A DNA stretch of 64,000 bases. Source: Eretmocerus hayati. Its lineage: Eukaryota > Arthropoda > Insecta > Hymenoptera > Aphelinidae. The translations under genes and the position numbers were made by a program. Every line of letters starts with the position of its first letter. Positions within the stretch are counted from its first letter, which is position 1. The stretch lies in assembly GCA_029851415.1 (NCBI GenBank), contig CM056741.1:178853021-178917020 (forward strand), written 5' to 3'. Under the pieces are notes generated by a model. That model was not told where the DNA came from. It did not search any database and saw only the letters and a program-made list of their open reading frames with translations. Positions 1-12,110 of the stretch are shown piece after piece.

Positions 1-986
1 GTGAAAGCTCTGAAAGTAGCCAGATTCTCGAATCATCAATGAAATACGGACGCAAACAGCAGAAAGTCGCAAAAAACTACGGTTTCGGGTCATTTGAGAG
101 CTTTTACACTGTTAATAACGTGGAAGTTGATTGGAAAATCATTGCAAATGGCATTCTTTTCACTCTTCAAGATGCAATTTGCAAAATTGTTCTAGCTTTA
201 TCCGCGTCCAAATTACAGCCCATATAGTGAAACGATTCTTTCCGAAATCCTTGAAATTATATCCGCCATTTGAGGTACCATAAAGGGCTGAGAAAAAGAT
301 CAAGACACAACGAGGAGTTAGCATTTTTTCTCATCTTTAAGATGCCGTTTTCGAAATTCCTCTACATCGAATGAGGCTCGAGCAATCGACGTTTTTGCAA
401 GAGAGGATTTCAGACCACCGTTCAGGAATTTTTGCACGGTACTGTAAGAGTAATAGGCATAACCTGTCAATCGGGAAAGAGATTGGCTTCAACATATCAA
501 TTCTCTGGACTTGTCATCCTTTCCATGAATGAAGCCATACGCGCTTGACTTATCTTAGTCTATGGGACCTCGTAAGATACATATTCATTGTTAAGAGAGT
601 AGTGCGAAGACGACCGGTATTTGCCAACGATCTTTAGTTTACAGATCTACCGAATAATTCCAACGTGTATCGCTCAACTTATCGTAAGATGGATGTACTG
701 TCTGATTTAGATAAAATTCTTTTCATCACAAAATCAATGTATGTTCTGGTTAGATGATTAGATTTTGAGAATCTACTCACTAAACTGAGAGCTCAATCTT
801 TGATTTTGAACAGAATTTCTCAAATGTTGAGTTCAAATGAATACAACTTTGATCGACTTATCACACAGCTCTCAAGAAGAGACAAATTATTAACCATAAA
901 TATATGTGACACTCGAATCCAATCATATCTATTCACCATGAATAGATAGCTGGTATAACCATAACACGACAACACCTGAAATTCTG
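1..986. other. Non-coding, no gene recognised
   Basis: AT-rich sequence with only short ORFs of no recognisable family on either strand. No TIRs or tandem repeats were found. Confidence 0.5.
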
Positions 987-988
987 AA

Positions 989-1210
989 TAGTATATTATG
1001 AGACAAGGGCGGAAACGATGGTTTTCGAACTTCAAGTGACATTTTTAGGCCCGAGCCGCAGGCGAGGGTCTGAATAGTCTCGAGAAAGCGAAAACCATTG
1101 CACCCGAGTATCATACCATGTTTTTGATCTACTGTGAGCAAATGAAAAGCGAAGAACAAAGTGCAAATGACTCATTTGCACACAGACGATCGAAAAAATC
1201 TATACAATCA
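989..1210 (+). repeat. Dispersed repeat RepY, copy 1
   Basis: About 220 bp closely matching 18487-18715 in the same orientation. Shared blocks include GAGCCGCAGGCG and the 17-base imperfect palindrome GCAAATGACTCATTTGC. Within the unit the left part and the stretch ending near 1120 are partly inverse complements, so the repeat can fold back. No protein is encoded. It is probably a small non-autonomous element. Confidence 0.7.
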
Positions 1211-2089
1211 AGATGGATTTTTGAGATTTTTATTTTATTTTATTCTTATTTTTGAAATATACACGGTCTAATTGACCTTTAGAACGTATAAATGAATGCC
1301 TTGCAAGGTGTAGCAGAACTTGATGGATCAATAATGGCATTGAATAAATATTCATTCTAATTTATGATAATGAACTGAAGTTGTGATACAGTCTCTGGTT
1401 GAGGACGCATTGGTTGAATTCTGTGATATAAATGATGAAATCTCAATTGGAATATATCCAACTTGATTTATTTGATACGAAAAAAGTGGAATATAGAAGT
1501 TGATTACACATTATGGAGAAGTATGCTGCGTTCGAATAAATGTTTTTCTGAATGAAATAAAATTTTCCTGATATCGTCAAATTAGGAATTTTGTAAATTT
1601 TCATTGATCAATCAGATAAACATTTATCAAAAAATTTGAAACTCTATTCATTCTAGAGAAATGAATTTCGGAATAAATGTAATCTCCGATGAATAAGTAT
1701 GTTTATTGGATTTTAAAAAAAAATTTTCTGAATGAACCTACCGAGTAACTATCAGCAGATTTATAAATGATAGCATTGCGGAAAGAGAGTAGTTCGAGTA
1801 GCCTGATTGCCATTCTTCATATCTTTTATAGGCGATTTTTGAGAGCTAATTGTTAATATTTTTTGCACACGCCTCTATTTATGTATCAAAATCTCAAAAT
1901 ATACCTACTGGATGGGGAGGAGCCTGGACATGAAACTGGCCAATCGCCTTTTCTTTTCAAACTACTCGCCAAATTGAATGAAGAATCAAGTGAATTGGTC
2001 ATATAGAACCAGAAATATTGCGAAAATATACTCGGCGCTCGATTTTGGAGTTCACCTTCGTTCACGCGCCACGAGCCAACCAGAGCTAA
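1211..2089. other. Non-coding, AT-rich
   Basis: Very AT-rich, with many scattered ATAAATG and TTTATTC words between 1300 and 1730. Near 1740-1760 the words CCGAGTAACTATCAGC match part of the RepX copy at 14560, so a RepX scrap is present. No gene is visible. Confidence 0.45.
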
Positions 2090-2743
2090 TCATGCTCTTC
2101 TGTCTAACCTATACGCCTCTTATAAACTCCATGCCAGTTGTAACCAATTAATGATCGAAATTCGTCAAAAGTTTCCGAAGAATTGACCATATGTGGCTTC
2201 AATTGACAGAAACTCAATCTTGCCCTAGAATGATGCTATCAAGATCTTATGCATGTATCGACCTTGAATTTCTCTTGACGCACTTCGTCCTCGCATGTCC
2301 GACTTCGCAGAGGATATAGCTTCTGATCCAAGTTCACGAAACCCAGACCAACGATTGATATGCGATCTTTTTAGAAAAATGTCCTATTCACGCGTGAGAC
2401 CTGTAAAAAAATTGGTCACCATCGCCCGAGCCTCGATACACAGTCGAATCTGCAACTCGAGCCTCGCTGATATCAAAGTACTGATGCCACGAAGGAGAGC
2501 GTTATTTCGCCTGTTTTACAATTCGTTTAAATCTTCGAACCTCATCGTATTGCTTCCATTGAATGAGGTAATCGACTGTTCCAGCTGAAGTTTTTTACGT
2601 TTTCCGAATAGATGAATTCGACGTCAGTGGTTATAACATTCTCAGTATGCCTTCGGAGTGAATTTCAAGCTAACTTATCGAGCCTCTGTCAGCGAAATTT
2701 GTCTAGTTCTGGACCAGAGGAAGTGAATATATATGACTATATC

Positions 2744-2777
2744 ATATAATATATATTACTATATAATATATATTACT
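2744..2777. repeat. Perfect 17-bp AT tandem duplication
   Basis: Two identical 17-bp units of ATATAATATATATTACT lie head to tail inside the RepX copy. Confidence 0.85.
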
Positions 2778-3604
2778 ATACTTACGCATATCTGGTACCC
2801 AAGACAAAAGAATGACAACATGGCTTCCAGCATCGTCATAGCACTAAGAGGCCAGAATTGGTCTACTAGACTTGCACAGAGTCCTGATAGCATAATATAA
2901 CTATCTAATCAACTATTGGAGTTCGACAGTCGGATGCTAGGTTGATCGTGAGTTCTGAGATTTTTTCTTACTGTTCGAGTGGTACACTGTCGGTACCGAT
3001 TTTGACCTCGAACCCTTGCCACAAAAAGCAAGCCAGACTGTCCAACGAAACTCATGGCGAATCGATAAAACAGGAATTCTTTAGAATATTTTAGATTTTT
3101 CAGCTCTTGACTCTCAACCAAACTCGGCTCTCATTCAGTGTAAGATTCGCATGCCCATCTTCGCTGGAGGTCTCAGAATGATCTCCAGAAAGAGCACAAT
3201 TTCCTTGGATTGCCTGAAGATGTATCCAAATAATGAAATAATGCAGGTTTAGTTGCTTCACGAAATACGTGCAAGACAACGCTTGCACAGTCTATTTTGC
3301 ATTCAGTCAGAGCTCTACAAGGCTGATAGATTAGAGAATATTGTAAAACAGGCGATCCGATAAAATCAGTTCTTGATATCAGCGAAAGATATCGACGTCG
3401 AGATGCAGCCATTACCACTAGGCCGTTGCAGACAAACAAAATTGCAAGTAAAGCGATTGCAACTCCTCTTACTACTTGCTGACCGAGGTAATTGCTCTTG
3501 CCTCTATTTTCCTCGCAAGATCGCGAGAACTTAGGTACCCTGACGTCACCAATCCGCATAGAATGAGCAGTTATTCAGTGTGTAGGCGAGAGTGATAAGG
3601 AGCC

Positions 3605-3607
3605 TAT
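3605..3607. repeat. Left target-site duplication TAT (Harbinger)
   Basis: TAT directly abuts the left TIR and is repeated at 9407-9409. The related unoccupied RepX copy near 16250 has one TAT at the equivalent place, in GAGAGGGTATCATATTC. A 3-bp duplication is usual for PIF/Harbinger. Confidence 0.8.
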
Positions 3608-3697
3608 GGCTGCCTTTTCACGACAAAAAGATTTCAGTGATTTTAGTATAATCTAGAGTCACTAGCAACTGTGGGGACCCACAAAGCTCCGCGCGCG
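3608..3697 (+). repeat. Harbinger left TIR, 90 bp
   Basis: It is an exact inverse complement of 9317-9406, starting GGCTGCCTTTTCACGACA. The inner end is a CG-alternating stretch (CCGCGCGCG) that differs in length between the ends. Confidence 0.92.
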
Positions 3698-4101
3698 CGC
3701 AATTCTGTGAAATCTTGTTCTTTTCTTCGGAGCCATCTAAACTGCATGGCTCATAGCGTGCTCAAGATCGTTCAAAATTCTGCCAAAATATACAAAATTT
3801 TCGACACGTGCGGTCTCAGGATTCAACATTGTTGCAAGGTATGTACAAACATTGATGACCCATACCGAATTCTTTGTATCGAAACATCTTATTGAGCGCC
3901 GACCACGTTTGAGGTTAGTTTTAATATTTTTCCATCGCGAGATTCTTCAAAGCCCAATCAAGTAACAATTATGATGAGAATACATCATTAATTCATTTGA
4001 TAGTTTTCCACAATTTTCGGCGCTTTTGCGTCACTCCCTCATCAAACCTCAACTCTCATCTTGTAACCTTGAAACTGCTTTTTTGTTACTTCAGAAGCAA
4101 G

Positions 4102-5468
4102 ATGAGCTCAGATTTTACGAAAGTACTTCCATGTGCTTTTTGTGGCGAAAATGTTGCTCCAATAAACGCAGCTCGACATGGCTGCTTTCGTGACTATGAT
4201 ACTGTCGTGGTAAAAGATGGCAAGCTGCGAGGAGAATTGCGTAAATATTAATTTTCAGATAAGATTCCTCTCAACTTTGAGGGCCATTACACCCTTGAAT
4301 TTACTCTGACTTGATTTGATTGTCCAGTTCAGAATATCAGCGGAGCAGTCTCGACTGTCAAAAATCCAAACTCAAGAGGGAAAAAGGTTGCATCAAGTGA
4401 GAACGCTTCAAAATCTAACTTGCAACGATATAGTCCAAATGCTGCCGCTTCAAAATCTAACTTGCAACAGCATAGTCCAAATGCTGCTTCAAAATCTGAC
4501 TTGCAACAACATAGTCCAAATGCTGCAACTTCTACTGGAAGTACTGTGAGCCATCTCGTACAAACTGCTAATCAAGTAGTAGACCCTGAAGAAAAATTGA
4601 TCCTTGAAGTTCGTGATAAAGAAGTATTGTGGAACTTCACAAACAAAAACCTTGTACAATACAGAACCAAGCAAAATTTGGATAAAGAGTGGAAGCAGAT
4701 ACATCTAGCTCTATCAGGTTTGTGTGTTTATCACTTCTCTGAAATTATTCACTCGAAAAACAAAGGGAACTTCAGTGTGTCAGATCCTCGTAAAAAATTG
4801 ATTTGCTCTTTACAGCTTACTATCCCTCTGTAGCAGTTGTTAAACAGAAATGGAAGGAGTTGGAAGAAACATATTATGATCTTCTCAAAGATCACAAAAT
4901 CAAAACTCAGACTAGAAGTGGCCAGGCAGCACCAGCACCCGACTCATCAGATGTAAATTGGAAATATTTCAAGATTATGTCTTTTCTGTCAGATGTCAGC
5001 ATTTCTTACAACAAGTGAGTCTTCCTATTCTTTACTTTTTGGATTGTACTTGATAGTTTGTTATTCTATGATCGTGTTTCTTTTATGCTCAGCATGACAG
5101 AAGATAGCTTTGGCAAGGTTCAAACTAAATCGACTGAATTTTGTGACGATGAGGATGGTGATTTCAAAGAACCAGAGAGAATTGAGAAAAGAAATACCAA
5201 AAAGCGAAGGGCTGCATCATATCTAGAAAGTATTGCCTCTGCTATGGCAACTCCACCTACGATACAGTTTCCAAGCATCACATTTGCTCCTCCACCACCA
5301 CCTCCACCACCGCCACAACCTCAAGCACCAACCCCACCAAGTTCAATCGACATGGACCGTATAAAGGGTTTCATAGTTTTTGCAGAACATAAGCTAAGAT
5401 CACTTCCAGCTTCAACTTCAGATCAGCTCATGTTCAAAATGCATGAGCTACTTGCTACTTCTCCATGA
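4102..5468 (+). CDS. MADF-domain DNA-binding protein of the Harbinger element
   Basis: Four exons by splice consensus, frame kept throughout: 4102-4240, 4328-4717, 4816-5014, 5093-5468, giving 367 aa. The N-terminus has a short Cys/His motif (CAFC...RHGC, residues about 11-28). Three copies of a 12-14-residue Ser/Asn/Gln unit follow. Then comes a MADF/Myb-SANT-like domain starting LILEVRDKEVLW, with a conserved Trp in KQKWKELEETYYDLL and a closing FLSD. The C-terminus has a basic patch, a proline run and a short region (MDRIKGFIVFAEHKL) like the BESS tail of MADF proteins. In Harbinger elements such a protein binds the TIR region and helps the transposase enter the nucleus; that role is inferred here. 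It is convergent with the transposase. Confidence 0.82.
4405..4524 (+). repeat. In-frame coding tandem repeat
   Basis: Three 36-42-bp units lie inside exon 2 of the MADF gene, each encoding a version of ASKSNLQQHSPNA. They differ by a few substitutions, so the expansion is recent and could vary between copies. Confidence 0.85.
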
Positions 5469-7340
5469 TTGCTCTTTCTACTAATCATCACAAGAAATAT
5501 TCAAGGTTGTATAATGCTATGATGTGGTTTAGTAACAGAAAAAGTCTAGATTCTTGCTGCACCATTACACCAGCGCTGCCATGGACCCATTAAAAAGCAT
5601 TCAAGAATGATGTGGGAGAAAAGCTTTTCCTTGGTTCAATGACTTGAAATCAGATTTGTGAGCTGATAGGAATTTTAAGTTTGCTCAAGAAGCTTCTTCT
5701 TGTATATTCTGTAATTTTCGTTGAGGAAACTCATTCTCTTACTTCTTCAGATGACATGATTTTATTAATTTCTTGTGTTGCATTCAATATGAACCTCTTA
5801 ATAACTCAGTGCAGAATCTAATTTTCTCAGTCGATTATTCGGTGTCTGGATATTATCAGTACATTGAGAAGAAATGTAGTATTTTAGTTGCCTTGACAAC
5901 ACTGAAGATATTATTTGGTTCATTCTGCTTTCTTGTGTACCTTTTATGATCAAGAAGTCAAAAACTGACTCTAAAATGAGCAATACTTTTACTTGATGAG
6001 TTTTATAGAAAAAGAGTGTTCAAAACTAAGATGATCTGATTTTTGGCACGATAGATGCATATCACATTAGTTCTCTTCCTTCGAAGGTTCTGTATGATTG
6101 TGTTTTTGTTTCGGAGCTTGTGTTCACTGTATGTTGAAAGATTCACATGTGTCACTAAACATAGCACTCATTTTGTGTCAGAAATTTTCTGTGCTCGCCT
6201 TGATACAGATAGAGCTGTGAACTGTTCATAACAGTGAAATTCTTTATGTATATCTGGTCAAGTTGAAAAAAATGTGAGGCGGATGAGATTATTAAGAGTA
6301 TGAATGTATTATATATTTTTGTACTCACATGTGAATGACAAAAGTTTGATGATTCTCAGAGACTGTAACTATTACCAGGTATTTAGTAGCATATTTATGT
6401 ATATTAGGATGATATTGACTATCATGCTGTGATGGAGTTTCATTCCATTGCTCGGTTCAGTGGAGAACTCGTACAAAGTCTACTCAAAGTATTATTCTGA
6501 AATGTATCCTCTATAACCAAAAGACTTGAGTCTCAAGTGTCTTTTAAGTGTTGATATTGTGAATGTTGGACTATTTCAGATGATTTATTACTATTAGTCA
6601 CTAGAGGAACAAATTAGTCAATATTGGTGGATCCAACGTGTTCTCACCATATGTAAGTTCAGCCTCGCTCAAAGTTTGTCAAGTATTTGAGAACGCACAA
6701 CTCATTCAAGCTCCAAACCAGAATATTCTCAACTCACAGAATGAAAAAAGATTGCCTCAAGTGCTTCATTATTTAGGACACGTCACTCTTATAGTTTTTA
6801 ATCAATCCAAAAAATCAAGAGTATGTATTAGCTAGGGCCAAGATGAATGAGGGGACGTCCATGAATTAAGTCAGAAATTGTTTGGAGGTTCAGGATTCTC
6901 TTGCCATTTTTGTAAGGCTTCTCCAACAGTAAAGAGGCTAGCTGAGTACTCAAATATCAAGGTTAGGATTCTTTGAACGATTCAAGTGTGTATTCTTTGA
7001 ATCCTCACCCTTCTAAACATCTGACGTACTTTATGGATGCCCCTATATACTGGGCAAATATTTTCATGTTTCGCTGCACATGGAATGTGATATACTTGTT
7101 TGATAGTAGTAATTTTTTTCAAATTTTGACACTTACTCTTGATTGGACATAAAACAAGCGCCGTTTTATTTGTAATCTCTTTATTATGATTAATAAAAAT
7201 TGTTTCATGACATGGGATACAAAATTATTTCTTACTCATCTTGTACAGAAGTTGATTAAAAAAATCATGCATGCAAATACATGCCAAATTAACAGTTTAT
7301 GGCACATTATCTTTTTCTATCAATAATTCTTATTGAGAAT
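5469..7340. other. Harbinger internal non-coding region
   Basis: This is the space between the 3' ends of the two convergent element genes. Short ORFs in it resemble nothing. AATAAA-like signals for the minus-strand transposase occur as TTTATT near 7172. Otherwise it should be UTR and filler. Confidence 0.6.
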
Positions 7341-8972
7341 TTAAATATATCGGTCGTACTGTCGTGGTACAGCTAATGAGGTGTTGAAAAGGTTGCAGAA
7401 CCTCTGTCGGATTTCAATTGCTTCACTAGCAACTGATCGAGTAGCATGTTGGAGAGGTGCGAAGGCTGTATTATCTTGGCTTTCTTCTCTCCATCTTCCA
7501 GGAATAATTCGACCAACTTGGTCCTCTCTGTCTGCAAGTCCTTCAGGGATGTAATCCTGATCATTCATTCTCAACCAATTGTGCAAGCAACAAGCAGCTT
7601 TTACTAGATCTATGAGGAAAATTGGTTGCATGAGAACTGGCTTGCGAAATATACGCCATCTACTTGCCAAGATGCCGAAGGTATTTTCAATATATCTTCT
7701 TGGCTGGCCCATCCGATCATTAAAGATTTTGTGTTCGAGGAAGCAATTTCCTTTCCCAGGAAAAGGACACATAAGCCATGGTAGCAAGGGGAAAGCTTCA
7801 TCCCCAAAGAAACAGTAATGCAGAGGAGGCTGGCCTTCAACAACTATTTCTGGTGGTGGAATATCCATCAACCCATCACGCAGTTTTTCTGCCAAAGAGC
7901 TTTCATTGTAAACTCCTCCATCGCTCCTTCTGCCATATGACCCAACATCAAAATAAAGGAAGTTGTATTCAGAATCACAGACAGCTAATAAAATTATGCT
8001 GTGGCTTCCTTTGAAATTATGGTATGATGATCCTGCATTTGGTGGGTACTGAAAGCAAACAAACACATAGATATTTGAATCCGGCAGAGGAAAAAATAGA
8101 AAGAAAAGTGACAAGGGGAAAATGAAACTCACTTGGATCACAACATGCTTTCCATCAATGGCTCCTAGGCAATGAGGACAACGAGTTTTTTGCTCAAAGC
8201 CTCTGGCTACTCTCCTCCAATCATTTCTATTCAATCTCCTGAATGTGATGGGCATCAAATTTTTCCATAATGCTGCAGTGGTTTCATGAATGATGTTACA
8301 TACAGTGGGATCGCCAATCAAAAAATGGTTTGCAAATGAAGCCATGGAATCACCTGAAGCCATGTACCTGGAAATATAATAGATAGTGTGGTCATCCGCA
8401 GTGAGAATTTATTTGAGGATCTCCTCAGAAACTCTGAACTGAAGCTTGAATTACCTTAATGTAACAACCAAACGCTCCCTGACAGGGATTGCTTCTCTGA
8501 GGAAGGATGCTTTGTGAATATCTGCTCCAACTAATTGCACCAAGTTTTCTAGCTGAGTGGGTGACATTCTGCAATAGTTCTTGAATCTCAGATCTTCTAA
8601 GTGCAGAATGGAAAATCCTGTTCGATAATAGCCATGAGTTGGCCTGTGCTCGAGAGCTGGTGATACCCAATACTTTTTCTTCTCATAGTTGGCTGGCAAA
8701 AGGAGATCTAACAAGCAGGCCCCAATAATTTTCCTTTTTCTTGACTCAAGTAGCTGGTGAACAGATACTACAGTCAATGTTTTCAACAACCATTCCATAT
8801 ATTCCTTACACCAAACATTGGTGTACCACTCATAGTAATCTGCATTTTCAGGCTCAACACTGGCCACAAAACTGCAAAAGGCAATCAACAACAGCAGCAC
8901 TGATACCTTCATCTTCTTTCTTTTCTCTTTCAGACAGCGACAAAACCTATCATTTCTGGATCCACACTTCAA
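7341..8972 (-). CDS. PIF/Harbinger DDE transposase (HARBI1-like)
   Basis: Three exons: 8972-8455, 8367-8133, 8048-7341, with 87- and 84-bp GT-AG introns and frame kept; 486 aa from the first ATG. The second ATG (8912) gives 466 aa. The DDE nuclease core is visible: first Asp in CLGAIDGKHVVIQ (about residue 244), second in FFGDEAFPL (about 334), and Glu in RRYIENTFGIL (about 372). The SDGGVYNES block between them is also typical. The second intron has no in-frame stop, so reading through it would only add residues. Oddly, the start after the second Met is a hydrophobic run resembling a signal peptide. It should cut the TIRs and integrate into 3-bp targets. All three catalytic residues are present, so it may be active. 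Confidence 0.92.
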
Positions 8973-9316
8973 ATATAGAAGTATAACCTACACACTAAAC
9001 CCTTCACAAAACCTTGTAGAAAACTCTGCAATTCTAGATGGAGATTGAGCATTCTCATAACTAGTCAAACTTTTCTCTCGGTGAAAAGGTAGAAGTCAAA
9101 TGCTAAGATGCGACAATCACAAATCCAACCTCGTTTCACGTAAACACAGATGAGACCACACTTTTACACCTCCTTAGTTGAATAATGAAATCAAAAAAAG
9201 TTCACAATGAGGCTGCGGTCAATTGCTTGAAATATTTGAGTGCCGTATTTGCTGCAGAAGCACTGCTGCACTGGCCGAAGCAGAAAGCTCTAAGAAAGAA
9301 ACGAAATTTCAGGAAT

Positions 9317-9406
9317 CGCGCGCGGAGCTTTGTGGGTCCCCACAGTTGCTAGTGACTCTAGATTATACTAAAATCACTGAAATCTTTTTGTCGTGAAAAG
9401 GCAGCC
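9317..9406 (-). repeat. Harbinger right TIR, 90 bp
   Basis: Exact inverse complement of 3608-3697, followed directly by the TAT duplication at 9407-9409. Confidence 0.92.
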
Positions 9407-9409
9407 TAT
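9407..9409. repeat. Right target-site duplication TAT (Harbinger)
   Basis: It matches TAT at 3605-3607. The flank after it (CATATTCATCAGCTG) continues the RepX sequence and matches 16253 onward. Confidence 0.8.
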
Positions 9410-10084
9410 CATATTCATCAGCTGTAGACACTTGTTCCGTCTTGCCTAGTTGCTCCACTCAAACATTTCGACGGACCATAACCTCGGAAAGAGCATAGAG
9501 GTCGGCATAATCGATAAATTCTGATGGGCACATTCATGATATTGATGAAGCAATGCAGAATTCCGTGAAAACACAATCCTTCCTTTTCGCCCTCTAATTA
9601 TGAATGTATACGGGCCATTTTGGAGCATTTCAGCCAGAGCCGTCACCAGGGGGGTCTGGAAAAAATCCCAAAAATTTTTTTTCTGATAGTACCATGTTTG
9701 AATAGTACGAAATTTTTTTTGGGACTTTCTCGAAGCCTCCCATGGGCCTAAGGGTCCATTAAAGATCCATTCAAGGCCCCTTTTTAGCCTATTTTGGAAA
9801 AATCATAGCTCCGACTGGACTCAATATTAGTGGACGTATTTTGGTGGATTTTTTTCTCGAGATCAATTCTTTCAAGGGAAGAATTGTCCAAGGGCCATAA
9901 TTTAGCCTAGCAACTTCTAGAAGCTATTCGCTGAGAGCACATTTCAGCAATTTTTGGGCCTGCTCCAAATTGATCTAGCTCCCACTAGACATGAGATAAT
10001 CGACTATTACCAGTGGTCGTTTTGAACGTCTTGAAGAGAGCTAATATTTGATCACGTGTAGAAGTTGATTATCGGACTTTTCAT
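9410..10084. repeat. RepX remainder followed by RepZ, copy 1
   Basis: The first ~190 bp continue the interrupted RepX unit (compare 16250-16440). From about 9600 to 9800 the sequence matches 26245-26450: both have GGAGCATT..., CCGTCACCAG and GGGGTCTG, then homopolymer-rich text and AGCCTATTTT. This second repeat is called RepZ. No coding capacity is seen. Confidence 0.65.
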
Positions 10085-11225
10085 AGGAGGTACAGACTTT
10101 ACAAATCGTTACAAGAGCAATCAATTCAATCAGCAAGTAGTAAAAGGAGCTGCAGTCGCTTTGCTTGCGATTTTGTTAGCCTGCAACGGCCTAGTGTTAA
10201 CCGCTGCATCTCAACGTCGATATCTTCCGCTGATATGAGAAAAAACTGAAGAATCTGAAATATTCCAAAGAGTTTCTGTTTCATCGATTTGACATGAGTT
10301 TTGTTGGATACTCTGACTTGTTTTTTCTGCCGAGGGTCCAAGGTTCCAATCGGTACCGACAGTCTACCACTTGAACAGCATGAAAAAATCTCAGAACTCA
10401 CGATCAATCTCGCATCCGACAGTCAAACTATAATAGTCTCGCCAATGAGCGATTTGATAATTCGGTTATGCGGGTTATGCCATCAGGAATCTCTGCAAGT
10501 CTAGAAAACTAATTTTGGCCTCTCAGTATTGTGATGATGCTGAAAGTCATGTTGTCATTCTTTTGTCTTGAGTACCAGATATACTCACTATATATTTACT
10601 TCCTTTGGTCCAGAAGTATACAAATTTCGCTGACAGAGACTCGGCCAGTTAGCTTGAGACTTATTCAGAAGGCATACTGAAAGTTTCATAACCACTGACG
10701 TCGAATTCAGCTATCCAAGAAACATGAAAAACTTCAGCTGGGGCAGTCGATTACCTCATTCGATGAAAGTATTACGAGGTTCATGGATTTGAACAAATTG
10801 TAAAACAGGCGAGATAACGCTCTTCTTCGTGGGATCAGTACTCTGATATCAGCGAGGCTCGAGTTGCAGATTCGACTGTGTATCGAGGCTCGGGCGATGG
10901 TGACCAATTTTTTTACAGGTCTCACGCGTGAATAGGACATTGTTTTACAAAGATCGCATATTAATCGTTGGTCTGGGTTTCGTGAACTTGGATCAAAAGC
11001 TATATCCTCTGCGAAGTCGCGGACATGCGAGGACGAAGTGCGTCGAGAGAGATTCAAGGTCGATACATGCATAAGATGTTGATAGCGTCATTCTAGGGCA
11101 AGATCGAGTTTCTGTCAATTGAAGCCACATATGGTCAATTCTTCGGAAACTTTTGATGAATTTCGAGCATTAATTTGTTACAACTGGCATGAAGTTTATA
11201 AGAGGCGTATTAGGTTAGACAGAAG
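10085..11225 (-). repeat. RepX copy, right arm of large inverted repeat
   Basis: Inverse complement of 2090-3500 over most of its length. Examples are the block with AGCAAGTAGTAAAAGGAGCT (against 3470) and the end TTATAAGAGGCGTATTAGG (against 2105). It lacks the section equivalent to about 3110-3385. Its minus strand keeps a 112-codon ORF (10734-11072) similar to the one at 2295-2588. Confidence 0.75.
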
Positions 11226-11559
11226 AGCGATTGATGGGTGTGAGCTAGAAAATTACAATTACAAAGACTCCTAGGCCAAAAGATACTGTGAACATTTGCA
11301 TACCAGAATTCGGTATTGGAAGAGTAGAATGGTGCATTAGTTGCCAAGGAAATACGACTACAACTGCAACGAAAATGCGTGCTATGTACTGCGAGAGTGA
11401 ACGAGTGGCCTAGCTTTTGAATACGGTATATAGCTCTTCGGCGATATATTCCCTGCATGCATGCAGTGTTAGTTTGGATCAGAATGATGGAACACTCATT
11501 AGAAGTCTATCTGATACGGAATACGGGAGGATGGGATTATCATAAGACTGAGTGGAAAG
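11226..11559. other. Repeat-derived spacer
   Basis: No gene. Parts (11270-11450, with the word TTTGAATACGGTA) match 21280-21460, so this is still RepX-type sequence at the outer end of the right arm. Confidence 0.5.
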
Positions 11560-12110
11560 AATTGGTCTACTAGATCCGCAAAAATGTATGATGGTATGAA
11601 TGAAACATGAAGTCATTCATCGCAGTTCGATAGAGGGATGCTACGTTATCTGTGTGCTCTGAGATTTTTTTCTCTTGTTCAAATATATACCGTCGGTGCG
11701 ATCTCGACCTCGCTTCTGCGACAGAACAAATCAAGATTGTCAGGAGGAGCTTATCCTGGATCGATGAATTGTCGTCTCTTTCGAATGTCTGAGATTTCAT
11801 AGCTCTCAACTTTCAACAAAGCTCGACGCACAATTGATCAAAAAATTTGCATGCGAATCATCGTCGAGGGTGTCGAAATGAGCTCTGGAGAGAGCTCAAC
11901 AAGGACCTCGAACTGCCTGAAAATGCTCCCAAATTATAGAAAAATGTAGGTTTTGACTCCTCCACGTAATACGTACGAAACCTCTGTTCGGACAGTCTAT
12001 CGTCCTATTAAGTCAGAGCTCTAGAAGGTTGATATATCAGGAAAAAATTGTAGAACACGCGAAATGTCGCTATGTTCGATGAATTCATGTTTCTTCGTAA
12101 GCGAAAAAAA
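11560..12110 (+). repeat. RepX copy 2, partial
   Basis: Diverged copy of about 2880-3420. Shared words include GCTCTGAGATTTTTTTC, AGTCAGAGCTCTA and GCTCTGGAGAGAGCTC-like text. It carries the section that is missing from the 10085-11225 arm. Confidence 0.65.

Larger units (their letters stand above)
2090..3607 (+). repeat. RepX copy, left arm of large inverted repeat
   Basis: This stretch is matched in inverse orientation by about 10085-11225, and in part by 11560-12110, 13740-14600, 16120-16330 and 19200-21470. The right arm lacks the portion equivalent to about 3110-3385. The Harbinger element interrupts this copy at 3607/3608. A 97-codon ORF at 2295-2588 is also open in the inverted copy. 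Copies are diverged and most carry stops, so this is an old repeat family. I cannot assign it to a known class. Confidence 0.75.
3608..9406. mobile_element. Complete PIF/Harbinger DNA transposon, 5.8 kb
   Basis: The element is bounded by 90-bp perfect TIRs (GGCTGCC...GGCAGCC) and TAT duplications. It carries the two genes expected of an autonomous Harbinger: a DDE transposase on the minus strand (7341-8972) and a Myb/MADF-type DNA-binding protein on the plus strand (4102-5468), facing each other. It sits inside an older RepX repeat, so it is the younger insertion. Identical TIRs and open frames suggest recent activity. Other copies in the genome cannot be judged from here. Confidence 0.93.
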
